Positions 35,124-48,905 of a stretch of 64,000 nucleotides of DNA are shown in pieces. Where the stretch lies: contig CM049318.1 of assembly GCA_026874595.1 (NCBI GenBank), forward strand, positions 60,240,250-60,304,249, in the 5' to 3' direction. The notes beneath the pieces are model-generated. The model was not told the origin of the DNA and searched no databases. It saw nothing but the letters and a program-made list of their open reading frames with translations. How positions within the stretch are numbered: the first letter of the stretch is position 1; every line of letters begins with the position of its first letter. The position numbers were made by a program, and so were the translations under genes. The DNA is from Sipunculus nudus. Taxonomy: Eukaryota; Annelida; Sipuncula; Golfingiida; Sipunculidae.

Positions 35124-38100
35124 CACAAGAGTGTAGGGTTCAAATATATATATAAATAAGTTGCATTTACCAGATCAACAGAATGAATGGATGAATGACA
35201 GTGATTGATCTACGAATGCCTTACTTACCGGTACACTATTTTGCTGTGACTGAAAATTAGGGCTTATTTTTATATGAAAAATATAATTTAATCTAATACT
35301 CATCCCTTTTCTATTAAAGAATTCTGTAGAATTCTGTCATGTGCTAAACTGAAAGTAAGGATGCAGTAATCTTTGCTGATTAGCTTACCTCCCTTCTCAG
35401 ATGCAGTAAATGACCATTTTCTGTACTTTTCAAAGACATTTCTCAGGCGTCACTTGTTGGAATTTCATGAAGTGATTCTTCCATCCAGACCCATGTAATT
35501 CTATGGTGCATGTGTGGTTACAAGTATTCAAAACTCAAAAGCCAACATAAAAAATATAGAAATATTTCTTTGCAGCTTATCAAATTGAAGTGAGAAAAGT
35601 AGCAAAAGTAGCTTTTTTCTCCATTGACTGCTACTTTTAATTGATTTAATTGGCTTAGATATTAAATACAACTTTAATTTCATTAAGGTGGTAAGGATTG
35701 ATTTGGGTTTTAATCCTTATTACACATTTTTTAAAAAATGTACAAGAGATACAATTATTGTAGTCTTAACTATGTTCAAAATGTTGATTTATTAGAATAT
35801 CATGTGTATGAAATCTGTTGAGTCTGAGAAAGGCTTATAATCACTTGAAGCATCTTATGGATTTAAAACTGGTGCTGTCAAACATTGTTTATAAAAAAAG
35901 AATATATATTCATGAAGAGATTGTTCTTTTCATTATGCATAATACGTACAATGTCACATTTAAAGTGATTGTACCTGAAAATGCTGTAAACTTATTGTGT
36001 TTTTTCTCTGGAGCTGTGTTATAAAATGCTATCACTTCAACTGACAAAAGTGGAAGGGGATTGGCTAGGGTTCAAAGCTGGTGTTAGAATTAAATTCAAG
36101 TATTATATGTTTTTGGTATATTTGTACAAATTAATATCCGCCTTTATGACTGATACCTCAGATAAAAACAAGGTATCCCTTTCAATGGCTGATTTTGTAC
36201 AAGGTGCCTTTTTGTGACATGAACCTGGAACAGTATATTGTAGTCTGAGTAACTCTTAAGTGCTTTGAAATATCAAGTATTAACTTTTAACATTTCATAC
36301 ACAATTTGGCCAGTAAACATACAATTTACTTTGCCTTATTATTATATTAAAATTTATTACTGTCCAGATTGTAGATTATGTCAAATTAAGTTACGTAGAA
36401 TTATTATGTAGGAGTTGTAATTTGAAATTTCAGTGTTTTCTCATTCCACAAAAACATTGAAATGTTACATAGCCAACTACACTGACCATATGATTAGATG
36501 TACTTACCAGTACAAATATTGAAGCTGTTAATTTCCTTAAAGACTTGGCTTTTGATTATAAATGTTAATTGATTCAGATAGTATATACTTATGCAGTCTC
36601 CCCATCCTGTGTAAAACAATGGGGGGGGGGGGGAAATATTTTTAACTGGCAAAATAAAATGCAAGATAAATCTATTCAAATAAAAGACTGCACTATCTAG
36701 CTATAAGAAATTAAAAGAATTCCAATAAGTAGAAGACATAGATAATTTAAGTTTAAATATTCTTTCCAAGCCAAAATTTCTAACCTCACTAGCCAAATAA
36801 ATTTAACTGTATAAGTGGATGTTAAGTGTATATTAAATACACAGAAGCCATATATTCTGCAGATTTAAAATTGTGTGCCATAATTTTAACATAATTTCTA
36901 ATACTCTAACATTAGAGTTAACATCTAAATGATATTTGGTAAAGTTAGCTATACTTGGAAACATAATGTCCATATGACCTATTTTTAAGGCCACACCAAA
37001 AAATTTAGTTGCTCTACAGAGTAGGTTATAATAAATTCTTTGCAAATATTGTTTCCTTTTAAAAAATTTACATTAGGCCTAAAAAAATAAAAGGTATGGT
37101 TCTCAGGCACCATCCGCATCAATTTTTATCCCCCGCATAAAAAATTTTTATTTTGATTTTCATTAGAAACTTACCAATTTTGAGCTCCAGCCGCTTAGAC
37201 ATTTCATTCAAGAAGATAAAATAATACAATTTTTATCAAATTTTCTTTCTTATATAGTCCTTTACCTGTTTAGCGAAAAAAATCTGTTATTATCATACTT
37301 TTCCCTGCTTCATATGACATTTTTATCGAAACATACAAAAAAAGGTAAAAAAAATTTCCCACCGACATTGATTTCTGAAAAAAAAGCCTGGGAACCAAAC
37401 CTTTTTTTTTGCCTTAAAAGTGGTAATTTGCCAACTTAAAGCGAGAACATAAAATTTCTTAAAGTATTGTTTATAAATAACACAAAATTTAATATTCACA
37501 AAATTTTTTACTATACCTTTATTAATACTTTGACTGGATTTAGGCAATAGCACAAATATCAACATTATCAAAGACTTGGTCCTCATTCACACAGGGAAAA
37601 TAAATATGATAAATCCACAAAACTAGGAGCCTTTATTCCATAAAATGATATACTATTTTGGTATGGGTTGGATACAGGTAGATTAAGGCTTTCTCAAGTG
37701 CAGTAGCATTACTGGCTTTATATCAAACCTTTATGATTTATGATCTGCTGTGAAAGTTTGCATGATTTGAGGTTAAAGCAGAGCCAGCGCAGCTAGCTGG
37801 ATCAAGGTCTGCTGAAAGTCACCTGAAAAGACCACACAAAATAATCAAATGTGATGAATTAGTGTAGCTAGTGATAGATCAAACTCACTGCCACTGTTGC
37901 GATGGTGCGTGTAAAATGAGCTCGTCATGGCTAGTATTCTCTGTGTGAATGTAAATTCATTCCTGATAATATTTAGCAGTCTATAAATAAACATTTTGTG
38001 CCTTCTTGTGAAGTAATCTACATGTTACCACCCAAAAAGGATCAGCTTCATTGTGTATGTTTGTGTGCATTTCTGTGAATCCAGTTGTGGCATACAAAAT

Positions 38101-38857
38101 CAACTGATGTGACATACTTTTAACCTGTTGTGGCCTACCTCCTGTTATTTAGTTCTGTTCCAGGATGGGAAGGTTTAAAATTACTTGTTGGCATACCGCA
38201 GGAAAGAAAAAAATAGGTTTAAACCCACATTAGTATTTTTTTTTGGCACACATTTTTAAGAGTATGCCAGGAAAGTTCAAGTGAATGTGTGTTTAAGTCT
38301 TTGAATTTTCAGATTTGCACTTAAATGTCATGACTTGAACAATTTTATACATTTCCTTCTTATAACCATAAGGAATGAACTTTTGCCATGATTTAATTCT
38401 CTGCAGGTATTACATTTTGCTTTCTTCAACCTATATTTATTATTACAAAATCATTTAGCATAAGGACCAATGAACAAGATCAATATAGATAGCAAATAAA
38501 AGAGGTTTTCTGTATTCAAATAAATGAATCCCATAACAAATCTTTTACTACACTAAAAAAAACAGGTTTGAAGTTTATATAATGTAATGTTTTATCTCTG
38601 TACATAGAACAGACATTTAAAAGATCAAATTAACTTTTTATCTCCAGATATTTATCCTTAATATATCACTTAGTTCTAGTTTGGGCTAAAGATTTATTGA
38701 ACCAAAGATATCAAAATATGACACAGTTGAATGTAGGACAATATGTTTGTTCATCACACAATGTTCACAAGTCAGATGTGTACATAATACTGCATCTGTG
38801 ATATGTCTGCAGTCACCTTTACGTATTTGAGGCCTGTGTAGCATTGTTTATGAGATA
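35124..38857. other. Intergenic, no gene recognised
   Basis: Mostly AT-rich, with short frames of no recognisable content. A 13-G run sits at 36621-36633. No repeat family from elsewhere in the window was recognised. Confidence 0.5.
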
Positions 38858-39292
38858 CTGTGGTTGCCTTTTTGTTTGCGAGGGTTTTAATTTCGCGATA
38901 TTCGCGAATGGGGTATAATCGCGAAAATGAAACCCTCAGGAAATATTGGCCCAATTAAGTATGTCCTTTTTGTTTAGTGTAACCAATACTTGAATGTGAA
39001 TAGGTTAGAACAGTGAGAAATTTTATAATAAATTACATTCATGCTGGTATAGGGAAAACGTTCCCTTAAAATTTGAACTAAACATCCTGTGTTGTGTACG
39101 GGCCCATCGTTATATGAGTAGAATATCACAAACTCCTGACTTATTCTCATTTTATAATACAAACATGCAGGTATGGCATTAACAATGATTTTATATAGGT
39201 TCTGGTGATATCGCGAAAATGAAACCCTCGCACAATGTTCAAAATGGAGAAATCGCGAAATTTCAGCCTCGCGAATATTAAGCCAACCACAG
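38858..39292 (+). mobile_element. TA-flanked MITE, copy M3 (best preserved)
   Basis: It begins CTGTGGTTGCCTTTTTG and ends AAGCCAACCACAG, an imperfect terminal inverted repeat with TA on each side. CGCGAA/TTCGCG words cluster in both terminal 80-bp regions. 435 bp, no coding capacity. Confidence 0.8.
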
Positions 39293-39719
39293 TATTACCC
39301 TGTATGTCTGAGTGGACAGTGTGTTCTAATCACCCAAATTTGTTACAAATTGATCGGTGTTATATTCAGAAATTTTATATCAAGTTCTCTGCATTATGAT
39401 GCAAAGGACAAAGTTTAATTTCTCCATAACAAATTACTATGTTGTTTTTACAGACACTGTTTCATCAGATGGCAGACATAATAATACATTGCAGATGTCA
39501 CAGATGTCAGTGTTATGTTTACAATCCTATAACAGAGACCATATTACACTACAGATGTAAAATAATGCTTAGGGAAAGGATTCTTGTATGTAGCGTTCTT
39601 ATAATTAATATATATATATATATATAATGAGACAGGTCAGTATAACCAATATGAATGCTTTCAGTTCACTCAAGAGGGGTCTTATTAGAGTGGAGAATGG
39701 TCCTTCAGACAGGTTCCAC

Positions 39720-39725
<6 letters not shown>

Positions 39726-39778
<53 letters not shown>
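39726..39778. repeat. (AT)n microsatellite
   Basis: A pure AT dinucleotide run of about 53 bp. A shorter run lies near 39609-39627. Confidence 0.95.
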
Positions 39779-39782
<4 letters not shown>

Positions 39783-40559
39783 AGACAATAAGGCTTTAGA
39801 TATAATAAACAGAATATCATCATTGTACAGTTCATATAGTGCTCATGTATAAATTTTATATAATCCGCATTTTATATCCATAAAACCAGCCTTGATGATG
39901 TAGTTCTGTTATGTATAAATAAGCAGATTATATGTAAATGAACAGAGGTAGATTTTATAGATAAATCAGTTATTTTTATATAACATACTTAAGCCTTCCA
40001 GGAAATGAAAACAGAAGATGATACGCTAATGATTGTACCAGTGGTAGCTGAAATTAGTTCTAGATATAGTGAAGTAACCATGTTTGCATAGGCCTTTCTT
40101 ATTATGATTGTCTGTACTTATAAATAAATACGATGACTATGGCACAAATGTAATACTCCAGAAATAAGTTGTCCAGGATTTGTGTACCTCCACTGCCCAG
40201 CTTTCATGAATGAACAAATTGATATTACCCATCAGGTTATGCAGAGTGTTTCAGTGTCAAAGATAATCATGTAGTTAATTTCTTATGTATTTTCAGGGGA
40301 CTTGAAATTTATGTATCACTGCTGGTCAAGGTATTCTACTGACTCTTTATATGTCACTTCAAAGTGATGATAATTTTACAGGTACCTTAATGACTTATAT
40401 TCAAAGGGTGAACCTGGCATGCTTGTGTACTGTAAGCCCACCTTTTATCAGGATAATAGAAATTCCATATTAACAAAAATGTCTTATACATGTATCTCTA
40501 ACATTGCCTTCCCATGATCAACTTCTCTCTCAATCAAAGGACAGAAATCAACAATACCA

Positions 40560-40806
40560 ATATAGACAAAATGCACATATCTCTCTGGCATCAGACACCT
40601 CTCTAAACTAGGACATCCATAATGGACATACCATATCTGTCTGGCTTAATCCATCCATAATGGACATCCCTTTTGATATGTCTCCCCACAATAGGACATC
40701 CGTAATGGACATATCTCTCAGGCATTGGACATCCATAATTAACATGTCTCTATAATAGGGCACCCATAATGGACATATCTCTCTGGCATATGACACCCAT
40801 TATGGA
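40560..40806 (+). repeat. Degenerate minisatellite
   Basis: Repeated forms of GGACATCCATAATGGACAT alternate with CTCTCTGGCAT, about six partial copies at irregular 30-65 bp spacing. Confidence 0.7.
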
Positions 40807-41578
40807 AAATCTGGCATGTAAACATGATACTGCGGGCAGTTGTTCTGAACCCCTATAAAAAACTTGAGTAACATCCACCCTCTATGTATGTGGTAATGTG
40901 CTTTAGGGAATTTTAGGTATGCATGTATCATAAATTATATTTTATTAATATAAAAAAAAATCCATGAGATAACTTTGTACACTTAAAGACTTGTATTTAT
41001 GTTATATGTTAAGACTTGAGCACCAATGAACAAAGACATTGACTTAGCTGCCGAGTATCCTGAAACTGTAGATAAGAAACTGTGCATGTGTAGATTGTTC
41101 AAGATGTAATTATTTGTTTTAGTGTATAAGAAATTCATCATATCATGTTAAAATATCATAATAATTGATTTTTTCAACATGTGGTGCCTCAGACATAAAA
41201 CTTGTATTCTAGTAATCTGTTTCTGTGTTATGTATATCTTTTACATTGTTAGCATCAGCACCACACCAGTACCATTCAATTGTATTGATTCATGTGTCGT
41301 GTTAAGTGTATTCATCTATATATATGGTTATATGTTTGTTCCGTACCTGGCTTTTATGATCATCGTTAAGGGCTGCACAAATGAGAGTTGCACTGGATGA
41401 CCTCTTTATAGGTGTGTCTATAGCTACTTACCCCCACCTTGGTGAGACAAACTTGTTTTTTTTTTTTTTTACTCGATGACCTCTCTGTGGCTGTATCTAA
41501 CAAACCCCACCCCACCCAGACAATAATATTTTAAAGGTGTTCATTCTCCATGAGGTAAGCCCGATAAGAGAATAGTTT

Positions 41579-41647
41579 GGTGCGATGAAATGGGACTGCC
41601 ATTGTCAAAGGACTGCTAGTCCCCTTGATGAAAATTCCATTTGAGAG

Positions 41648-41685
<38 letters not shown>

Positions 41686-42058
41686 TACATATATACATAT
41701 ATACATATATATATTTGTATATGCAGATATGCATGCTCAAATAAGATTTTTTTAAGAAACCTTTCATTGAGCATTATTTAAACCATCAACTGGAATTGCA
41801 CTCTGTGTTTCCTGTGTATATTCCTAACAATCTACATATAATATTTAATATACTTGTATTTAATAATATATATTATATATGATATATATATGTTTATAAT
41901 ATAATATACATTATATATACATAAATGATATGCAATAAAATATGATATCAGTATTAAAGTTAACATTATTTTTAGACCTTTACCGGGAGCGGGGATATTG
42001 CAACAGACATTGGGAGTTGTATAGTTCATTGTGACTACTAGTCCCATTTCATTGCACC
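41579..42058. mobile_element. MITE with 19-bp terminal inverted repeats
   Basis: The left end GGTGCGATGAAATGGGACT (41579-41597) is matched with one mismatch by the reverse complement of 42040-42058. The 480-bp interior is very AT-rich, includes an (AT)n tract at 41651-41716 and has no gene. No target duplication is clear. Confidence 0.7.
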
Positions 42059-43719
42059 TAGCTGGCTTATGATATACAAGTGATACAAATATCAGTTTTG
42101 AATGTTACAATATGCAAATGCTTTTAATTTCACCAATGAAAACAGAAACATTAAGTCAGAACTCTCTGGGGAAATGATTTTGCTTCATAACTGTTGGCAG
42201 GAATTAAACTTGTGAAGGATAAGCGGTGTGTCCTTGTGTTTTACAGTGAAGGCTCAGTATTGCAAAATTACAAAAAGACAACATACCTAATGATTTTGTT
42301 TGAGGTAAAGGGTTTTGCAGTTTACGGCCTGGCGTTTTAGTTTTTACATCCCTGTGGCCCAAATGAAAAATTTCCCTTATTCCTTAATGTTTGGTTTACA
42401 AAGTTTACACAGTAAATTGTTAAGGGGGAATTCCTTTCGAATTTATTTGGTATAGCTTAATTTTCAACTTTATGTGTATAAAAAAGCTATTTTGAATAAT
42501 AATAGGGAGTTCTGACATGCGGGTTTCAAAGTGGGCTAGTATCATGTGTTATATGCAAGCCTCGATTGCTGTTTTCAGACCCTGCATTGGGCTGACACTT
42601 GGCTCTGCTAAATACTTATAGATGACATTGAATGAAGACATCATTTAGCTTGGATGCTTAAAAAGATAATTAAATCATGAAAATTAGATGTAGAGAGCAA
42701 GCTTGAAACCAGGTTTTCCCGTATGTTCATGTTTATTTTGTATTTCTTACTCTTACTCTTAGTGATGTAGTACTTGTTTCACGTTTTGTTCTTTGTAATG
42801 TGTCCATTATTTTTTTTTTTTTAATTCTTGATGGTCGTTTGAGCAGGCGCTTATACTACCACGAGAACGTCAATCGTATAATTTATTTTGATTTGTCCTC
42901 TTTTTGTGTAAAAGAATCTCCCACCTGATCGAAGCTTCGACTTACTACACTAGATTAATCAACCTATCTGCATATGTAGCTCAAAGGATATAGTTGTGAG
43001 GATCAAGTACATTGGTACATTAGTTGGTGAAATATGTACTTCAGTATTGTGTCACTACAATCATTAATGGCATGATTATTCATACTTTATTTTGATATTA
43101 GACTTCTACAACCTAACAGTTCATACTTGTATTCATTGCATATTTTTCTTTACACGATTTATTGAATCAAATTTATTTTTAAAATAAGTTCGTTTGAATG
43201 AGGTATATTTAGTAGTATTTCTCAGTTATTACTTTTAAAACTGTATGGTTCACCTCTACCTTAGTTTTTTATTACTTTAACTTACCTAAGTTATTTGACT
43301 TTAAATGCCCACCAATTTCCTGGTTGCGATACTTCGCAATTTAAAAATAAATTTTCATATATGGCCAGTTATATATTGAAGCATAATAGTATTATTTGTA
43401 CCCAGTTAATCTTCCTAATCTGGTTCCCTTGAACCTCCGCCAAACCCACCTGCCGCCAATGAATGTTGCGGTCCATCGGTCGTAAAAACGAGTTTATACT
43501 GTATTTATAAAAAATATGATGTTAATGTAGGAATTTTAGTTAATTATATGATAAGAGACATTGGAAAATGAGATCAGATGACCGACATATCTGTATGATG
43601 CTATACACTGATTAGCTGTTCGTATTGATGTGGTGTTGATTTGTTTAACTCAAAACACGGGAAAATTACACTAATTGTTTTTGTAAAGGAACCTCTCAAC
43701 ATTATAAATTTTTTTTGTA
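42059..43719. other. Intergenic, nothing recognised
   Basis: AT-rich sequence without supported genes or repeat families. Confidence 0.5.
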
Positions 43720-44160
43720 TAAGTAATCGTATATGTTATCGTTATGATGTCGCTTGTATGTAACTTGTATATGTTAACATTATGACATTGTATGTTATGA
43801 CGTCGCTTTTATGTATACTTGTATATTTTAACATTGTGACATTGTTTGTATGTTGCTCCTATATGTTAAAATAATGACTGGTTGTTTGTTTAACCTGTTC
43901 ATGTTGACAAAATGACAATTTGTTTTTATTCTTGTATATATTGACATAATGACAACATTACGTTTGTTTACTCATACGCACCGTTTGTTTACTTGTACAT
44001 GTTGACAGCATTACACCGTTTGTATACCAATATGTATTGACAATATGACAATGATTTGTACGTGTACTCTTAATGTTGACAGCATTATATACACCGTTCG
44101 TATACTTGTACATGTTGACAATATGACAGTGATTTGTATGTATACAGGTATGCACACTGA
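43720..44160 (+). repeat. Degenerate tandem repeat
   Basis: Variants of TTGTATATGTTGACA, then ATGACA and GTTTGTATG, recur about nine times at roughly 45-60 bp. Divergence rises toward the middle. Confidence 0.7.
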
Positions 44161-45652
44161 TTGATATAAAAACATATCTCAAACACCATGATAGCTACAA
44201 AACAGGAAAGAAACAGGAGACAAAATCACATCGGTTTCTAATAAATCTAGTCACCTGTTTCATTCTTTATTCTTGTTTTTTAGCTCAGCTGACTATAAGT
44301 CATCTGAGCTATAGTCATGGTCCTTTGTCCGTCGGCTCTCCGTCCGTTATACTGGCACGTTTTGAAACCGTAAGACCTGGGAATCCAAAATTTGGCATAA
44401 TGTTAGATGTCTCCAAGATCTCCTACCAAGCCGAAAACTGGGTCTTTGCGACTTCGTTCCTTTGAGAAATTAAGGAAAAACTCAATTTTTTATTAAAAAC
44501 CTATTTTCACACTTCAGGACTGCCTTATATCAAAACCACTCATCTCTTTTTCCTCATATTTACCATAAATATTTCTGTATATAGTTCCTATGTACATGCC
44601 AGAAATTAGGTCTGTATTATATAATTTAAAAAAGTTATGTGCCCAAACATAATGCATTCCGTAAAAAATCAGGAAAGATATTTGATCACTTAACACAAAA
44701 CATGTTAAAGCTAAGGACTTTTTTCCAGTAATATAACTTTAATTAATAAAAATCAAATTGTATACCCAAAATTAGGTCAAAACCTTTTTAAATTTTTTAA
44801 AATAGCAAAAATGAAAAATTGGTACCTTAAATTTTGCCCAACTTTGACCATGGCACATTTTTTTCCTGTAACTGCTGTGGATTTAATTTTCACAGCATGT
44901 TTTTGTTAGCATTTCATCTGTTAACACTAAAAATTTGAAACCAGTTGATTAAAAACTGTAGATTTTATTCAAGTTTTCAAGCACCATGTCACATATTATT
45001 TACATCAAGCTAGTGTAATGCAGTTTGCTAGAGCTCAACTCCCCAGCTTCAGCTCTCAGTTCCTCAAATTTGACATAGGGTTAGATGTCTCCGAAATCCT
45101 ATACCATGCTAAGAATTTAGTCACTAGGACTTAATTCCTTTTAGATATTAATGAAAAACTTTATTTTTCCATTAAAAACCCATTGTTACACAAGACTGCC
45201 TAATATCAAAACCACTGATCTGACTTTGATCATATATAATATACATATTTTTCTATTCATTCGCTATGCACATGCCAGAAATGATGTCAGTATTGCGTAA
45301 TTGTTTTAAGTTATGAGCCCAAACATAATGCACTTTATAAAAAATCAAATTTATTTACTCCCTTAACAAGAGGATTGCTGAAGCTAGAGATTTTTTGTCA
45401 GGGATGTAATATTTTTTAATCAAGATTCAATTGAATACCCAAAATTAGTTCTGAATTTTTCAAATTTTGTAAGTTATTAGTATAAATATAAAATTAGTAC
45501 CTTAAATTTTGCCCAACTTTGACCATGGCACGTTTGTTTCCTGAGAGCACTGTTGATATAATTTTCATATCATGCACACATAAGGATTTCAGCTTTTTAG
45601 TTTAGAAAGCTGAAAGAAAATGGCCAAAAATTGTAGCTTTTATTAATGTTTT

Positions 45653-45796
45653 TATGAGACAATGTCAGAACCAGGCTCTCCAAACCCCCTCTTCAGTCAC
45701 CTCTATGTTGACCTTATTGACCTTTCAGCAAATTATGCACGCTTGAGGGAGGCATACACTGGGGCAGCCAGGCAGCTTATGGCCAGCCACAGTTGA
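45653..45796 (+). pseudogene. Captured coding-like module in E4 (cleanest copy)
   Basis: The frame reads ETMSEPGSPNPLFSHLYVDL, then IDLSANYARLREAYTGAARQ, then LMASHS and a stop. Compared with E2 and E3, changes in the core are conservative (V/I, S/A, L/M), as expected if the source was protein coding. I cannot name the source protein. Confidence 0.5.
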
Positions 45797-46933
45797 TCCA
45801 GCTGTCCATACCAACTAATCTAGTAGTTGTTTTGACCAACAACATAACAAGAAACTATAAATTAATAAATTTTTGTTTTTAATAACAAATTAAAGAAAAA
45901 TTAATAGAAAAGGAATTTGTTAGTTGTTGAGTAACAGGAAATTAACTTGCTGTTACTGATGATGTAAGAATCTTGTATGGATGGATAGAATGTCAAGTAT
46001 TCCAAATAACACCATGCAGTCACCTATGGTATTTTTCAGTTCAATTTTTTAATGATAACAAAAATAAATCATATTATTCATTACTAATCATTAGGGATCA
46101 TATGAAGGAAATTAATGTTAGACAAAGATACAGTTGATAATATTAATCTAGATTCCTACTGTGTCTAGTGTGTAGATTGATGTGAAAGTAGTCCAAAGTG
46201 AATATATTACATTTAATTTTTAGCTCAGCTGACTATAAGTCATCTGAGCTATAGTCGTGGTCCATTGTCCGTCGTCCTTCCGTCTGTCCGTCCGTAGATG
46301 TGGCATGTTTTGAAACCGTAAGACCTGGGAATCCAAAATTCAACTTAATGTTAGATGTCCCCCAGGTTTTCCTACCAAGCCGAAAACTGGGTCTTTGCGA
46401 CTTCGTTCCTTTGAGAAATTAAGGAAAAACCTCAATTTTTTATTAAAATCCTATTTTCACACTTCAGGACTGCCTAATATCAAAACCACTCATCTGTTTT
46501 TCCTCATATTTACCATAAATAATCTTCAATATAGTTCCTATGTACATGCCAGAAAATAAGTCTGTTAAGTATAAATTCTTTAAGTTATGGGCCCAAACAT
46601 AATGGACTTTGTAAAAAATCAGGAAAAATATTTACTCACTTAACATGAAAAATTTTGAAACTAGAGTCTATTTTCCCAAAATTAGATCTGAATTTTGTAA
46701 ATTTTTTAAGTAATTAGCATAAAAATAAAATCAGTACCTTAAATTTTGCCCAATTTTGACCATGGCACGTTTTTTTCCTGTAAGTACCATTGATTTAATT
46801 TTCACAGCATGTAAACATAAATATTTAATTTGATTAAATCTGAAATTTGGAAGTAAAAGCTTGAAAATTAAGCTAGTTATTGATTTTTTCTTGAGGCTCT
46901 ATTGTAGTCATTTGCTTTGATTACAGATTACAG

Positions 46934-47024
46934 ATGCAGGGTCCCACTCCAGGTCACTGGAAGTCAGCTATGCCAGGGTTTCTGATTTGTTACAGTCACT
47001 GGGGGAGATCCCCTGCTGTGACAG
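46934..47024 (+). pseudogene. Exon-like module in E5
   Basis: The same 91-bp module as 22931-23021. Here the upstream ATTACAG is duplicated. Encodes LEVSYARVSDLLQSLGEIP in one frame. Source unknown. Confidence 0.35.
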
Positions 47025-47745
47025 GTGTACAGTAATTCTCATATCACCACCCCAATCACCCCCCCCCCCCCCCCCGCAAACCCAACCCACCAAGTGTTAT
47101 GCAGTATTGTTATTGTTTTCACTGTATCTCTTTAATTGTAATGCTGTTTCCACTCTGATATGCAAAAACTTTCCTTGAAAAAGTAATTCAAGGTATAATC
47201 CAGAAGATGCAATGTTGTGTAATGTAGCATTTTTAAAGAAATCATTTTTTTAAAATGATTTTACCAATCATAATGGAACCCATCAGTATGCTTAAATTAT
47301 GATAAAATATGAAGCACATTATGGATAAATAAAGACACAATTAAAAATTGTGAAATCTAAATCAAGTATTTTTTTTAGATATTTATTGTTTTGCAGATTA
47401 AAAAAATAAATAAACATTTGTATGCATGAGGTGGTGTTATCTGACAAGATTGAGATTTATGATGATGCAATTGAGAGTTATGAATCAACTTTTATATTCA
47501 GATATATATGTTATATTGAAAATGTATAGAAATATAAACTTAAATTAAAAAAAAAATTGATGTGATAAAAAAATGAGGATTTATTACAAACATTTGTTCA
47601 TTATTTTCCTGCATCAGCAGAATTTGAGATCAGGCTTTGTTTGCCATGTTTTATGTTGTTAATTAGTTATATTTCAACTGTATACATTTCATAAAAAAAA
47701 ACATATATTTAATAATATATATTATACAAAGAAAAGATTCGATTG

Positions 47746-48003
47746 AACAAATGTGTAAACTACTGAAATGTCAACAGTTAATCCAAAAGCCAACTAATTA
47801 TCATGGTAATTGTACAGATCATTTGTTCACAAACTGCTCACATGCTTCAGTTTCAACATTAGGAAACACATGGTCAGGTCACAAAATATTATTTGCAACA
47901 ATTTCTTGCTCATTAATACAAACCAATCATATAAACCAACCATGGCCTTTATTACCTCTTCCTCTTACACTTTATCTCCATTTGATATTATTTTAGATTT
48001 TTA
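47746..48003 (+). pseudogene. LINE endonuclease remnant, copy d
   Basis: Encodes CKLLKCQQLIQKPTNYHGN, then HLFTNC and WSGH. The same aspartate-to-glycine change as copy c shows shared descent of E1 and E5. Confidence 0.55.
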
Positions 48004-48469
48004 CCTTCAAGGTTAACGTCAGCTGAGCACAGTGACCCATAGGTCCCTTGTTTAAATATAAATAAAAGCCATAAAACCAGGTACTTATGATCATTATTTA
48101 AATTTGTGAATTTTGTATATTCTGGATTCTCAACATCATTGTTTGGCTAAAACTGAATAAATATCAGACATGGTGCAAATACTTTGCAAATGTATTTGAA
48201 TACGAATATGAATTATAAAATTTCTTGCATAAGAATGGGAATTTAAGTAAAAATGAAAGTATTTGAATACTAGTGCAAATACTTTCAAAATGTATTCATG
48301 AATGCATTCATGAATATATTCTTTAATATTATTATAATAATCATTTCAGTTATATTTTATTTTTAAAAAATCATGATTCTCTTATTATTTTTAATAAAAA
48401 TTATATTTGGCACAATATTTGTTATTAAATTTTAATAAATAGTTAACCTCTTATATTATATGTGCTGCT

Positions 48470-48905
48470 TATAAGTTATATGGCCAAGTCAAAATCTGTG
48501 ACAATAGCACTCCATTCGTCAATAAAATAAATGAAATCAATCCTCTTCCCTGTCTCCAAAGATACTATCAAAATCATACATAAGCTAAACACCAACAACT
48601 CATAATAAAGCTTTTATTTATTACCACACAAAACCAGCATGTGCCTCATTTCCAAATCATATTTTTTTTATCATATATAACAGCTGCTTATAAGTTTATG
48701 GCCAAGTAAAAATCTGTGTGACAATAGCACTCCATTTGTTAATAAAATTAATGAAATCAATCCTCTTCCCTGTCTCCAAAGATACTATCAAAATCATACA
48801 TAAGCTAAACACCAACAACTCATAATAAAGCTTATATTTATTACCACACAAAACAAGCATGTGCCTTTTTCCCAAATCATATTTTTTATCATATATAACA
48901 GCTGA
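48470..48905 (+). repeat. 217-bp tandem duplication in the E4 tail
   Basis: The tail sequence from CTTATAAGTT to ATATATAACAGCTG occurs twice in a row, starting near 48470 and 48687. E2 and E3 have it once. Confidence 0.85.

Larger units (their letters stand above)
39293..41578. other. Intergenic with simple repeats
   Basis: Holds an (AT)n tract and a degenerate minisatellite listed separately. No gene recognised. Confidence 0.5.
46222..48050 (+). mobile_element. E element (copy E5), short type, nested in E4
   Basis: Same layout as E1: hairpin, TCCG tract, one body unit, exon-like module, 17-C tract at 47059-47075, LINE endonuclease remnant, palindromic GACCCATAGGTC plus CCTTG. It lies inside E4 in a T run and in the same orientation. 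Confidence 0.9.
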
